Under the pieces are notes generated by a model. It saw only the letters and a program-made list of their open reading frames with translations, ran no database searches and was not told the DNA's origin. A stretch of 64,000 bases of DNA. Source: a virus. Where the stretch lies: positions 1 to 64,000 of IMG/VR virus record IMGVR_UViG_3300033992_001111; one strand, 5' to 3'. A program made the position numbers and the translations under genes. Positions 19,745 through 29,298 of the stretch are shown here, in pieces. Numbering within the stretch: position 1 is the first letter of the stretch; each line of letters starts with the position of its first letter.

Positions 19745-20719
19745 GTGGCCATATATTCAATTACCGTAATTAATACCGCGTCCGGTTGTGATAATGAAAT
19801 AGTACAAGCGTTGGCAGTAACTTCATGTTCTTCTTATCTTATTAAGGTTAGTCCGGATTCTCCGGCGTTAGGCCCTTTTGACATTTACGTTAATGATATA
19901 CTTTATTATTCCGGTGTAACATTAGAAGAAATGTTAATTGGAGTAGTTATTGAGCTTCAATGTGTGACTCCGACAACTACTCCTACTCAAACCCCTACTC
20001 AAACTCCTACCCCTACTCAAACTCCGACAAATACTCCGACAAATACTCCAACTCAAACAAATACTCCAACTCAAACAAATACTCCAACTCAAACACCAAC
20101 ACCAAGTGGGGCTGCGTTTTTAGGTTATATATTCCCTGAACCACAAGATAGTACTTCATTGAATGATTTAGGGTCATACATGTACAATACTGGTGCAACT
20201 GCATTCTTTGGGTGGGGTAACAGTGGTACACCGGCAGGTTCCAGTTATGCTGACGATATGGCTTTATACGTACAATATTCGGGATGGACTGGTTCATCGG
20301 GTAATTTTGTTACAAATATATCCACATTTTCGGGGACTATTATGCAATCATCAGGAGGTGGAACTGATTCATACGGGTGTCCTCAAAATCAATACACTTT
20401 AGGTAGTGTACCAATTTTACCATCACAAATAAATTCGTCAATACAATACACCTATACCGTTTGGATTCCGCTTAATGGAGTTGGTGGTGCTCTTAATAAT
20501 ATGACTTTAGATGTTGGTATTGGAAGTGCTTGTTCAACTTCGATAATTAATGACGGAATTCCTGATGCGGTAAATGCATCTGTCAATGTTATAGTACCGT
20601 CAGGTTGTGTTATTCCTTCAGGGGTATATCGAATATTATGGATGATTGAATTATGTTCACAACCATCGTCGCCACCATTAACAAATACCCTATGGATTAA
20701 AGGGGATATTAAATCATAA
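19745..20719 (+). CDS. Tail fibre protein with Thr/Pro-rich linker
   Basis: A 324-residue protein starting at GTG (no in-frame ATG nearby). Residues 1-75 form a small Cys-containing domain of the same style as the SprB modules. Residues about 76-119 are a low-complexity P-T-Q-T-P / N-T-P linker. Residues 120-324 are a Gly/Ser/Thr-rich beta domain with scattered cysteines, probably the receptor-contacting tip. The N-terminal-docking / linker / C-terminal-tip plan is shared with the genes at 26808, 30578 and 33367. Function is inferred from composition and location. Confidence 0.78.
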   Translation: MAIYSITVINTASGCDNEIVQALAVTSCSSYLIKVSPDSPALGPFDIYVNDILYYSGVTLEEMLIGVVIELQCVTPTTTPTQTPTQTPTPTQTPTNTPTNTPTQTNTPTQTNTPTQTPTPSGAAFLGYIFPEPQDSTSLNDLGSYMYNTGATAFFGWGNSGTPAGSSYADDMALYVQYSGWTGSSGNFVTNISTFSGTIMQSSGGGTDSYGCPQNQYTLGSVPILPSQINSSIQYTYTVWIPLNGVGGALNNMTLDVGIGSACSTSIINDGIPDAVNASVNVIVPSGCVIPSGVYRILWMIELCSQPSSPPLTNTLWIKGDIKS

Positions 20720-20742
20720 TAATTAAATAATAAAATAAAAAT

Positions 20743-22413
20743 ATGTCATTCCCTTATAAAAACCCTTTAACCTCAGCCCAATTATCCGGTACTCAAAGTG
20801 CTGATAGAACCAGTACTTTTGGTACAAATTTTTCAGTATTAAGTACTGGGGGGTATATGGAAGTTTACAATTTAAATGACCTTAATTTAATATTAACTGC
20901 ATCGACATATCCATCAAATATTCAATTATCTGCAAATACAATTCCAATAAATTTCACAAAAGGGTCTAACCCTTTATCCTCACCTGATTTTATTACTTTA
21001 AACTCAGATAATATTTCCTCAGGAAGAAGAAGACTTGGTATGTTAGTGTTTGTTCAAGAAACAAATACTGTTTACCAATATAATATACCGAATTATGAAT
21101 CTTTATGGGCTGCGGTTAGCGGACAAACACCTGTAACAGTAACTGAATCAAATTATTCGACTATTGTTAGAAGTAATACCACGGAAGGAACTGCGTTTGT
21201 CAATGCTTGGACCGCATCAACAATTGAAAATGTCAATGGTGTGTCAAGAAATGATGCTCGTTGGAAAATATTTTATGCGGGAGGAGCTCAAGTCTCAGGT
21301 GCGACTTATTTTTCCGCAACCTCAACATTAGAATTATATAATGTTACGGGAGGAACAGTACCTGTTACAGGATTTACAAGTGGTGAGATAAGTGTTTCTG
21401 CAAATACTGGGTTAGGTATTAGTGAGGGAACTATATTATATACAACCTATAATACTTTATTATCACCAACATTAGTGATGCCAACTGATGTAGGGGGAAT
21501 TCCCTCCGGAACCACAGTTAGTAGTTTAAGTGGGAATACTTTTGTCAGTTTATTTAATGACTTATTATTTCCAACAGTACTACCAACATATACAATACCG
21601 ACAATTTCAATAGGGGGGGTTTCTAATACTCTTGCTGAGGTGGGTTCAACTATCTCGTTATCATTGACGGCAACAGGTGTTAAAAATGATGCAGGACGAT
21701 ACACTCAATTACGATTATTAAGAGACGGTAATCCGATTTTCACTGACACAACTTTAACTAGTGGGTTTACAACTAATATACCTAGTCAATTCGGATATAC
21801 AGACCCCAATAATCCAAATATATCATATACTATAAGTCCAACACCTTATTCTGAAGTGTATACACTACCGGCGCCTACAGGATTAAATACAACAACCTTA
21901 ACTGTATATAAATCTGATGGTAATTATTTTACTGGATTGGCTAAACAAAATAATAAAGGCTCAACTGATGTCAGAGCTTCACAAGTTAGAAGTGTTAATG
22001 CACCACAATCCGCATCAACTAATTACGATAGTACAACATTTACTTATAATAATATATACCCATTTTTTTGGGGGGTATCCACAACACAACCGACAACTTC
22101 AAGTATTGCGTCACTTATTTCAAGTGGGAGTGCTAATAAAATTTTATTAAGTGCTGCGGGAACGATAATAATACCATTTGCTGCGGTTTCGAAATATTTG
22201 TGGTTTGCAACATTTGATAATTACCCGGATAAAACTAAATGGTATGTAGATGCGTTAAATAACGGGAATATAGGGGGGTTAACAAATTTATTTCAATCAC
22301 CGGTTTTACAATCAGTAAATAGTCCTGATGGGTATTGGTCAGGAATAAATTTTGATATATATATTAGTAATTATCAAACAACTAACACATCAATGCAATT
22401 AAGAAACTTATAA
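20743..22413 (+). CDS. Putative tail fibre / virion protein
   Basis: A 556-residue, Ser/Thr/Asn-rich protein with no recognised family. It starts M-S-F-P-Y-K-N-P and is predicted beta-rich throughout; residues about 290-350 (T-I-S-I-G-G-V...L-A-E-V-G-S-T-I-S-L-S-L-T) look Ig-like. It lies 5 nt before the giant beta-roll fibre gene and is probably co-transcribed with it, so it may be a fibre-attachment or hinge protein. Inference only. Confidence 0.75.
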   Translation: MSFPYKNPLTSAQLSGTQSADRTSTFGTNFSVLSTGGYMEVYNLNDLNLILTASTYPSNIQLSANTIPINFTKGSNPLSSPDFITLNSDNISSGRRRLGMLVFVQETNTVYQYNIPNYESLWAAVSGQTPVTVTESNYSTIVRSNTTEGTAFVNAWTASTIENVNGVSRNDARWKIFYAGGAQVSGATYFSATSTLELYNVTGGTVPVTGFTSGEISVSANTGLGISEGTILYTTYNTLLSPTLVMPTDVGGIPSGTTVSSLSGNTFVSLFNDLLFPTVLPTYTIPTISIGGVSNTLAEVGSTISLSLTATGVKNDAGRYTQLRLLRDGNPIFTDTTLTSGFTTNIPSQFGYTDPNNPNISYTISPTPYSEVYTLPAPTGLNTTTLTVYKSDGNYFTGLAKQNNKGSTDVRASQVRSVNAPQSASTNYDSTTFTYNNIYPFFWGVSTTQPTTSSIASLISSGSANKILLSAAGTIIIPFAAVSKYLWFATFDNYPDKTKWYVDALNNGNIGGLTNLFQSPVLQSVNSPDGYWSGINFDIYISNYQTTNTSMQLRNL

Positions 22414-22417
22414 TAAT

Positions 22418-25400
22418 ATGGCAATTATAATTAATGACAATTTAGAAACATTTTCACCTAAATCATTAGACACTCGATACGGACCGTGGACTAGTACCAC
22501 TGAAGCTAATAATAGTATTATTATTGCAAATAGGTATATTGGTTTATCTGTTGGTATTATAACCGGAACAACAACATATAATGGAGGTAGATATGTAACC
22601 TCTAATACAGGAATATTAGAATATTGGTATTATACAGGTATTACAAATACGGATTTAGTTATGAAAGTTAGTGCTGATACCCGTCCATCCGCGGTTATTA
22701 TATCAGGAACTGGCACTAACTCATCAGTTAGATGTGGCGTTAGTAATATCGCGTCAGGTGCTTATTCTGCGTCTTTAGGTGGAAGTGGAAACACAACAAA
22801 CGCTAGAATGTCATTTATTGGTGGTGGTAATAGAAACGTAATTCAATCACCAATAAATGAATGTTGTTCTTTGGGTACGACAATAGGTGGTGGTATTGGA
22901 CACAATACTTCAGGTGGAACATTTAATGCGACCACAGGTATTTTATCAGGAGTAATTACTTGTTGTAATGCTGGAAAATTATCAACGATAAGTGGTGGTT
23001 TAAGAAACTGTGCAACAGGATATATTTCAACAATATCAGGTGGTAATAACAATTCTGCAAGTGGAAGTAATGCAACAATTGGAGGTGGTTCTTTTAATAC
23101 TGCTTCTGGTTGTCAGGCAACAATAGGAGGTGGTAGTTCTAATAACGCTACTTCGAACCATTCATCAATTGGTGGTGGTGTATTAAATATTGCTTCTGGT
23201 TGTCGTTCAACAATTGCTGGTGGTTATTCCAATGATGCTACTGGTGCGTATTCAACAGTAGGTGGTGGTAGATGTAATTATGCTTCTGGAACAAATTCAA
23301 CAGTTGGAGGTGGTGTTTGTAATTTTACTTCTGATGGTTTTTCAACAATTGGAGGGGGAACAAATAATACCGCTTCTGCTACTTATTCAACAATTGGAGC
23401 TGGTTGTTGCAACATAACAAATTCAAGATTTTCAGTTATTGCTGGAGGACAAAGAAACATAATTCAATCCCCTACAAATCCTTATTGCTCTTTAGGGGTA
23501 ACAATTGGTGGCGGTATTGGTCATAATACTAATGGAGGAACATTTAATACTACTACTGGAAATTTAACTGGTGTAATTACTTGTTGTGATGCTGGTAGAT
23601 TATCAACTATTGGGGGTGGATTTAGAAACTGTGCAACAGGAGCTTGTTCAACAATTGGTGGAGGTAAATGTAACTCATCATCAGGTTACCAATCAACAAT
23701 TGGTGGTGGTTATCAAAACTGTGCTTCAAATACTTATTCAACAGTTGGGGGGGGATTTAATAATATTGCGTCAAATCTTAATTCTACGATTAGTGGTGGA
23801 TATAGTAATGATGCTACTGGACTTAGTTCTACAATCGGTGGTGGTTCGTATAATACTTCTTCAAATAATTATTCAACAATTGGTGGAGGTAAATGTAACT
23901 CATCATCAGGTTACCAATCAACAATTGGTGGTGGTCAATGTAATCTTTCATCCGGACAAAATTCATTCATTGGTGGTGGTCAATGTAACTCATCACTTGG
24001 GAATTGGTCAACAATTGGTGGTGGCTCGTATAATACTTCTTCAAATAATTATTCAACAATTGGTGGGGGTGTAACAAATTGTGCGTATGGTTATACTTCA
24101 ACAATTGGTGGAGGTCGTGGTAATACCGCTTCTTGTACTTACTCAACAATTGGTGGGGGTAGTTCTAATCTTGCTTATGGGGTTAATTCTACAATTGGGG
24201 GTGGTTATCAAAACTGTGCAACAGGAGCTTGTTCAACAATTGGAGGTGGCCGAAATAATACCGTATCAACTGCATATTCAACAATTGGTGGGGGTGTAAC
24301 AAATGGTGCGTCTGGTGATGGTTCAACAATTGCTGGTGGGGTTTTCAATAATACTATTGGATGTGCGTCAACAATTGGTGGAGGAAGATGTAATTCATCA
24401 CTTGGAAATTGGTCAACAATTGGTGGTGGTTATCAAAACTGTGCTTCAAATACTTATTCAACAGTTGGGGGGGGATTTAATAATATTGCGTCAAATCTTA
24501 ATTCTACGATTAGTGGTGGATATAGTAATGATGCTACTGGACTTAGTTCTACAATCGGTGGTGGTTCGTATAATACTTCTTCAAATAATTATTCAACAAT
24601 TGGTGGAGGTAAATGTAACTCATCATCAGGTTACCAATCAACAATTGGTGGTGGTTATTGTAATCTTTCATCCGGACAAAATTCATTCATTGGTGGTGGT
24701 CAATGTAACTCATCATCAGGGTTAACATCGTTTATCGGTGGCGGTTGTGGTAATACTTCTTCAAATAATTATTCAACAATTGGTGGTGGTTCTTGTAACA
24801 CTGCTTGTGGTACTTATTCAACAATTGCTGGAGGTAATTATAATATTGCAAATAATTGTTATTCGACAGTTGGGGGTGGCCAGGAAAACACCGCTTATGG
24901 TATCCGTTCAACAGTTAGTGGAGGGTTTTATAACAAGGCTTGTTGTACTCATTCAACCGTTGGTGGTGGTCGTCAAAATATTTCTAACGGATTTTGTTCA
25001 ACAATCGGAGGAGGTTTTAATAATCTTGTTTCAGGGTCTACCTCAACAATCAGTGGTGGTCGATGTAACTCATCATCAGGTACCACATCATTTATCGGTG
25101 GTGGTTATTCAAACAGAATTTTTCCATCTCAAAATTTTAATTACTCTTACCCAAGAGTAGGTGATGTTATTAATGGTGGGAATAGGAATACTATTAATAC
25201 TAATGTTTATAATAGTGTCGCAGCAAGTACTGGTGGTAATACAATATCTGGAGGTTACTGTAATACTTCAACCCCTAATATTGGTTTCACAACCATTGGT
25301 GGGGGACGATGTAATCAAACTTTCGGTGATTTCTCAACAATTGGTGGTGGTGGAGAAAACGGTACAACAGGGTATTATTCAACAATTGGTGGAGGTAAAT

Positions 25401-26797
25401 GTAACTCATCATTAGGTTACCAATCAACAATTGGTGGTGGTTATTGTAATCTTTCATCCGGACAAAATTCATTCATTGGTGGTGGTCGATGTAACTCATC
25501 ATTAGGGTTAACATCGTTTATCGGAGGCGGATATTGTAATATTACAAACGCTAAATTCTCACAAATTGGTGGTGGACAAAGAAATATAATTCAATCAACG
25601 CCTAATGAATGTTGTTCATTAGGGGCGACAATTGGTGGAGGTATTGGACATAATACTTCAGGTGGAACATTTGATGCGACTACGGGAGATTTAACTGGGT
25701 CAATTAATTGTTGTAACGCCGGTAAACTATCGACAATTGGAGGTGGATTTAGAAACTGTGCAACAGCTGGTTATACTTTTATTGGCGGAGGTAGTTTTAA
25801 CACATCACGAGGAGTTTACTCAACTATTGTCGGTGGTTGTCGTAATAGTGTGGGAGCAAGGTTCTCACAAATTGGTGGTGGACAAAGAAATATAATTCAA
25901 TCAACGCCTAATGAATGTTGTTCATTAGGCGCAACAATTGGTGGTGGTATTGGACACAATACTTCGGGTGGAACATTTAATGTAACTACAGGTATATTAT
26001 CAGGGGCAATTGTTTGTTGTAATGCCGGTAGACTATCGACAATTGGAGGTGGATTTAGAAACTGTGCAACAGGGTACTTCTCAACAATTGGTGGAGGTAA
26101 ATGTAATACCGCTTCCGGTTGCCAATCATTTGTTGGAGGTGGTAGTATCAACAGGTCTTTTGGTAATGGGTCAACAATTGGGGGTGGATATGGTAACAAA
26201 ATTGATATAATTTCCTGCTATTCGACTATCGGAGGTGGATTTCAAAATAACATTTATTCAACAAATTCATCAATACTTGGAGGTATGTGCAATACAATCC
26301 CTTCATCATTTAATAATAGTCATATTATAGGTAATAATCTTACGGCAAACAGAAGTTGTACAACATTTGTTAATAATCTTAATATTGATAAAAATAAAAT
26401 ATTTACAGTTCCAACTACTAATGGTGGTGCGGGAGAGGTCATTTACTTCGGTTCTGGCACATTAGTTGCTGGTTCGGTTTATTATTACAGTTCAGGAGGT
26501 ATTTGGACAGCAGCAAATGCAACTACTGTTTCTGGGTCGACAGGATTATTAGGTATTGCTTTAGGCACTACAGTTGCTGATGGAATATTACTACGAGGTT
26601 ATGCTAAATTTAGTACAACGTCATTTACTAGTATGACTTTAGGTTCTATACAATATGTGTCAACAACTGCGGGAGGGTTTAGCTCAACATCTCCACCGGC
26701 ATCCGGTAATAATGTTAGAATCATTGGTTATTGTACCGACGCGATAAATGATATACTCTATTTCTGTCCGGATAATAGTTGGGTTGAAGTACTGTAA
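22418..26797 (+). CDS. Giant tail fibre made of 15-residue beta-roll repeats
   Basis: A 1459-residue fibre. Residues about 1-100 are a unique N-terminal domain. Residues about 110-1300 consist of roughly 75-80 repeats of 15 residues with the core S-T-I-G-G-G-x-x-N-x-x-x-G-x-x, matching the left-handed beta-roll (YadA-head / Hep-Hag-like) type that forms trimeric shafts. Four copies of a 60-residue insertion (N-I-I-Q-S...C-C-S-L-G...T-I-G-G-G-I-G-H-N-T...C-C-N-A-G) punctuate it. Many repeats carry Cys. The last 140 residues form a tail-fibre tip-like domain (V-A-G-S-V-Y-Y-Y-S...G-L-L-G-I-A-L-G-T...L-L-R-G-Y-A). DNA repeats are 45 bp and partly identical, so unequal recombination is likely. Confidence 0.87.
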   Translation: MAIIINDNLETFSPKSLDTRYGPWTSTTEANNSIIIANRYIGLSVGIITGTTTYNGGRYVTSNTGILEYWYYTGITNTDLVMKVSADTRPSAVIISGTGTNSSVRCGVSNIASGAYSASLGGSGNTTNARMSFIGGGNRNVIQSPINECCSLGTTIGGGIGHNTSGGTFNATTGILSGVITCCNAGKLSTISGGLRNCATGYISTISGGNNNSASGSNATIGGGSFNTASGCQATIGGGSSNNATSNHSSIGGGVLNIASGCRSTIAGGYSNDATGAYSTVGGGRCNYASGTNSTVGGGVCNFTSDGFSTIGGGTNNTASATYSTIGAGCCNITNSRFSVIAGGQRNIIQSPTNPYCSLGVTIGGGIGHNTNGGTFNTTTGNLTGVITCCDAGRLSTIGGGFRNCATGACSTIGGGKCNSSSGYQSTIGGGYQNCASNTYSTVGGGFNNIASNLNSTISGGYSNDATGLSSTIGGGSYNTSSNNYSTIGGGKCNSSSGYQSTIGGGQCNLSSGQNSFIGGGQCNSSLGNWSTIGGGSYNTSSNNYSTIGGGVTNCAYGYTSTIGGGRGNTASCTYSTIGGGSSNLAYGVNSTIGGGYQNCATGACSTIGGGRNNTVSTAYSTIGGGVTNGASGDGSTIAGGVFNNTIGCASTIGGGRCNSSLGNWSTIGGGYQNCASNTYSTVGGGFNNIASNLNSTISGGYSNDATGLSSTIGGGSYNTSSNNYSTIGGGKCNSSSGYQSTIGGGYCNLSSGQNSFIGGGQCNSSSGLTSFIGGGCGNTSSNNYSTIGGGSCNTACGTYSTIAGGNYNIANNCYSTVGGGQENTAYGIRSTVSGGFYNKACCTHSTVGGGRQNISNGFCSTIGGGFNNLVSGSTSTISGGRCNSSSGTTSFIGGGYSNRIFPSQNFNYSYPRVGDVINGGNRNTINTNVYNSVAASTGGNTISGGYCNTSTPNIGFTTIGGGRCNQTFGDFSTIGGGGENGTTGYYSTIGGGKCNSSLGYQSTIGGGYCNLSSGQNSFIGGGRCNSSLGLTSFIGGGYCNITNAKFSQIGGGQRNIIQSTPNECCSLGATIGGGIGHNTSGGTFDATTGDLTGSINCCNAGKLSTIGGGFRNCATAGYTFIGGGSFNTSRGVYSTIVGGCRNSVGARFSQIGGGQRNIIQSTPNECCSLGATIGGGIGHNTSGGTFNVTTGILSGAIVCCNAGRLSTIGGGFRNCATGYFSTIGGGKCNTASGCQSFVGGGSINRSFGNGSTIGGGYGNKIDIISCYSTIGGGFQNNIYSTNSSILGGMCNTIPSSFNNSHIIGNNLTANRSCTTFVNNLNIDKNKIFTVPTTNGGAGEVIYFGSGTLVAGSVYYYSSGGIWTAANATTVSGSTGLLGIALGTTVADGILLRGYAKFSTTSFTSMTLGSIQYVSTTAGGFSSTSPPASGNNVRIIGYCTDAINDILYFCPDNSWVEVL
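23693..23995 (+). repeat. Long direct repeat, copy 1
   Basis: About 300 bp that recur 720 bp downstream (24413-24715). The first about 240 bp are identical by eye, the remainder differs at only a few bases. The offset equals 16 units of 45 bp. Confidence 0.85.
24413..24715 (+). repeat. Long direct repeat, copy 2
   Basis: Second copy of the segment at 23693-23995. The match ends where CAATG becomes TTATTG, then resumes for about 55 bp. It marks a recent segmental duplication or gene conversion inside the fibre gene. Confidence 0.85.
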
Positions 26798-26807
26798 ATT
26801 TAAATAA

Positions 26808-28325
26808 ATGACACAATTACTTAAAAAATTTGATGATGTGTTGTTAACCTCTATGAAAAGGGTTAACAACAATCTTATATCGAACACCATTAGAATTAAT
26901 GGTGTTTTATTACCAGCTCCAACACCAACGGCAACACCGACTAACACACAAACACCGACTAACACACAAACACCCACAAATACTCCAACAAATACAACGA
27001 CACCCACAAATACTCAAACACCAACAAATACACCAACAAATACACCAACACAAACAGGAACTCCAACACAAACACCAACAAATACTTCAAGTCAAACGCC
27101 AACAAATACACCAACACAAACACAAACACCAACAAATACTTCAAGTCAAACACCAACAAATACACCAACACAAACACCAACAAATACTTCAAGTCAAACG
27201 CCAACAAATACACCAACACAAACACCAACCCAAACCCCAACCCAAACACCGACAAATACTCCAAGTCAAACAGCGACTCCTACCCAAACACCAACAAATA
27301 CCCCAAGTCAAACAGGAACTCCAACACAAACACCAACACAAACACCAACACCAACTAATGTACCAATAATAAATGACGTGGATTATCTTGTTTTTAAATA
27401 TAATTTTGAAATAACATCAGGGACGGATTTAGATACTTTAACAACATTATATGTAAATGGAAATACGACGCCATATTCAAATAATAGTAATCCTGTGGGT
27501 TATTGTGTTAATGGTGTTTTAAATTCCGGTGTGTGGGTAGGCCCTAATTTATGGTGGGGGGGAGATAATAGAGGATATGGGACAGAAAGTGTTTATGTTG
27601 ACGTTGAAACTTTAAGGATTAACGGACTTGTTGATAGTATTCAAATTAATTGCGAGGCTAATTGGTTTAGTACAGTAGGTGATGGTATGATTGGATTACA
27701 AATGTTTGCTTATTCGGGAGGTACAATGGTTAGTAATGGTGATTACGGATTTAATAATGTTGGAGGAATCTTATTGGGTAATTATGATTTCCCTGATGTA
27801 GACATAACACTTTTTAATAATACATGTACCGGTACCCAGTGCGTTGGTTTATATGGGTATAATTTATTAACAGGGGTATTTACAGTTCAACCTTGTATTA
27901 TCCCGCCAACTCCTACTCAAACTCAAACTCAAACTCAAACACCAACACCAACACCAACAACGACCCCAACTCCTACAACTACATCAATAACTTCAACAGG
28001 ACAAGTTTTTATTAATAATGTTGACACTTTTGGAAGTATTGGTGATGTACAAGTAAACTCAATTTCCATTATTACAACCTCAGGAACATTTCCAGTATTA
28101 GGAGGAGAAAATGCTATAGGGAATTATGGAGGTGCAATACCAGGACTTTCTACAGTAGGGGTATTTGTTTCTGTGTCAACAGATGCTCCCGTAAATCTTT
28201 CATTAAATACTGGGTACAATGAATGTATTTTAACTCCAGGTTATGTAGAATTTATAGGAGTAGATTTATCAACAAATGCGGATATAACAATAACTCTTCA
28301 GCCTCAAGGGTCAACATGTTTATAA
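26808..28325 (+). CDS. Tail fibre protein with a long Thr/Pro-rich linker
   Basis: A 505-residue protein. Residues 1-38 form a short N-terminal segment ([10 protein letters not shown]...). Residues about 39-185 are an almost uninterrupted Thr/Pro/Asn/Gln/Ser linker with repeats such as P-T-N-T-P and T-S-S-Q-T. Residues 186-365 are a beta-type domain, residues about 366-395 a second Thr/Pro linker, and residues 396-505 a second beta domain ending with Cys. It follows the giant fibre by 10 nt. Its role is inferred to be an elongated adhesin. The Thr-rich linkers are candidate glycosylation sites given the glycosyltransferase gene two positions downstream. Confidence 0.8.
   Translation: MTQLLKKFDDVLLTSMKRVNNNLISNTIRINGVLLPAPTPTATPTNTQTPTNTQTPTNTPTNTTTPTNTQTPTNTPTNTPTQTGTPTQTPTNTSSQTPTNTPTQTQTPTNTSSQTPTNTPTQTPTNTSSQTPTNTPTQTPTQTPTQTPTNTPSQTATPTQTPTNTPSQTGTPTQTPTQTPTPTNVPIINDVDYLVFKYNFEITSGTDLDTLTTLYVNGNTTPYSNNSNPVGYCVNGVLNSGVWVGPNLWWGGDNRGYGTESVYVDVETLRINGLVDSIQINCEANWFSTVGDGMIGLQMFAYSGGTMVSNGDYGFNNVGGILLGNYDFPDVDITLFNNTCTGTQCVGLYGYNLLTGVFTVQPCIIPPTPTQTQTQTQTPTPTPTTTPTPTTTSITSTGQVFINNVDTFGSIGDVQVNSISIITTSGTFPVLGGENAIGNYGGAIPGLSTVGVFVSVSTDAPVNLSLNTGYNECILTPGYVEFIGVDLSTNADITITLQPQGSTCL
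26917..27357 (+). repeat. Low-complexity tandem repeats coding a Thr/Pro linker
   Basis: Imperfect repeats of units such as ccaacaaatac and acaccaacacaaac over about 440 bp. Similar shorter tracts lie at about 19970-20105, 27905-27985, 30850-30925, 31500-31570, 31950-32110, 33640-33760 and 33930-34050. Confidence 0.8.
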
Positions 28326-28367
28326 TAATAAAATGGTAATCACTATGAGTGTAAAAAACATACGTAT

Positions 28368-28383
28368 TAATTAATATTAATTA
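28368..28383. repeat. 16-bp perfect palindrome upstream of the sulfotransferase gene
   Basis: TAATTAATATTAATTA is its own reverse complement and lies in the 134-nt gap between a fibre gene and the sulfotransferase. It could be an operator, but such palindromes also arise by chance in AT-rich DNA. Confidence 0.4.
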
Positions 28384-28427
28384 GAATAGAAACTGATTCT
28401 TAATTTATTTAAAATTGTTTACAATAT

Positions 28428-28463
28428 CCATTATCTTTTTATTTTTAAACAAAAAGATAATGG
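28428..28463 (+). promoter_or_regulatory. Start-codon hairpin of the sulfotransferase gene
   Basis: CCATTATCTTTTT (28428-28440) and AAAAAGATAATGG (28451-28463) are perfect 13-bp inverted arms around a 10-nt loop. The 3' arm contains ATG 28460-28462, so the RNA hairpin would hide the start codon. No T run follows, so it is not a terminator. Confidence 0.6.
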
Positions 28464-29281
28464 GTAAAACAATTTTTTTTAATTCATCACTCCCACGAGC
28501 GGGTTCAACATTATTCCAAAACCTAATTGGTCAAAATCCGGAATTTTATGTTACTCCTACTTCAGGGTTGATTGAATTAATTTTCGGAGCAAAAAATCAT
28601 TACAACAATTCCCAAGAGATTAGAGCTCAAGATGCGGATTTAATGGATAAAGCGTTTATTAATTTTTGTCGTGATGGGATGCAAGGTTTCTTTAAACCAT
28701 TAACTGACAAACCTTTTGTTTTAGATAAAAGTCGAGGGTGGGGAATACATTACCAATTAATAAATCTTTTCCAAGAAAGACCAAAAATTGTGTGTATGGT
28801 GAGAGACATTAGAAGTATCTACTCTTCAATGGAAAAAAACTTTAGAAAAAACCCAACCAAAGAAAACCATGTTCAAAACCCTAACGAACTTATAGGGACA
28901 ACCTTAAATAAAAGGATTGATATTTGGGGTGGAGGAGCACCGGTCGGTATCTCTGTTGACCGACTCCAAGATATAATCCAACAAGGATTGGATTCTAATA
29001 TCTTATTTATCCGTTATGAAGACTTAATGGATAATCCTGAAGAGGAACTTAGAAAGTTTTACAATTACATTGAATTACCTTACTATGAAGGTCATAATTT
29101 TCAAACTATTGAACAAATTACTCACGAAAATGATGTGGTACATGGAATATATGGGGACCATAAACTCCGAACAGAATTTAAAAGAAAACCGGACGATTTT
29201 AATGAAATTTTAGGTTATGAAAATTGTGAAAGAATAAAACGACATTATCAATGGTTTTACAACTATTTTGGTTATGTATAA
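28460..29281 (+). CDS. Sulfotransferase family protein (PAPS-dependent)
   Basis: A 273-residue protein starting at ATG 28460; an in-frame TTG at 28415 would add an unusual hydrophobic leader and is rejected. Residues 9-17 (S-S-L-P-R-A-G-S-T) match the 5'-phosphosulfate-binding loop, and V-R-D-I-R-S-I-Y-S-S near 115 matches the 3'-phosphate-binding R...S motif, both typical of sulfotransferases that use PAPS. R-Y-E-D-L...P-E-E-E-L-R-K-F near 192 is also a family feature. It pairs with the GT9 gene 17 nt downstream, inside the fibre locus. Acceptor unknown: a virion glycan, host glycan or other molecule. A perfect hairpin covers the start codon. Confidence 0.82.
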   Translation: MGKTIFFNSSLPRAGSTLFQNLIGQNPEFYVTPTSGLIELIFGAKNHYNNSQEIRAQDADLMDKAFINFCRDGMQGFFKPLTDKPFVLDKSRGWGIHYQLINLFQERPKIVCMVRDIRSIYSSMEKNFRKNPTKENHVQNPNELIGTTLNKRIDIWGGGAPVGISVDRLQDIIQQGLDSNILFIRYEDLMDNPEEELRKFYNYIELPYYEGHNFQTIEQITHENDVVHGIYGDHKLRTEFKRKPDDFNEILGYENCERIKRHYQWFYNYFGYV

Positions 29282-29298
29282 TTAATAAAAAATAAGAA

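Larger units (their letters stand above)
22760..26260 (+). repeat. 45-bp tandem repeat tract within the beta-roll fibre gene
   Basis: The recurring DNA core tcaacaattggtggtggt is spaced by 45 bp over about 3.5 kb, interrupted by four larger insertion modules. The tract is entirely in frame and codes for the fibre shaft. Confidence 0.85.

Noticed and set aside
22843-26210. Many ORFs of 60-160 codons in other frames and on the other strand across the fibre repeats
   Set aside because: They are shadows of the 45-bp repeat; their products are Val/Gln/Leu or His/Tyr low-complexity strings, and the + frame gene covers all of them.
22760-26260. CRISPR-like periodic repeats
   Set aside because: The 45-bp unit has no unique spacers of constant length and is fully in frame within one protein.
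22418-26797. Bacterial trimeric autotransporter adhesin gene from the host
   Set aside because: It has no signal peptide or membrane anchor, carries a tail-fibre-type C-terminus, and is embedded in a phage tail locus.
26899-27369. Gln/His/Lys-rich ORF and a reverse ORF over the Thr/Pro linker
   Set aside because: Frame-shifted readings of the ccaacaaatac repeats, not genes.
28415-28459. TTG start extending the sulfotransferase upstream
   Set aside because: It would add a hydrophobic leader before a cytosolic-type PAPS enzyme and pass through the start-codon hairpin; ATG 28460 fits the family start.
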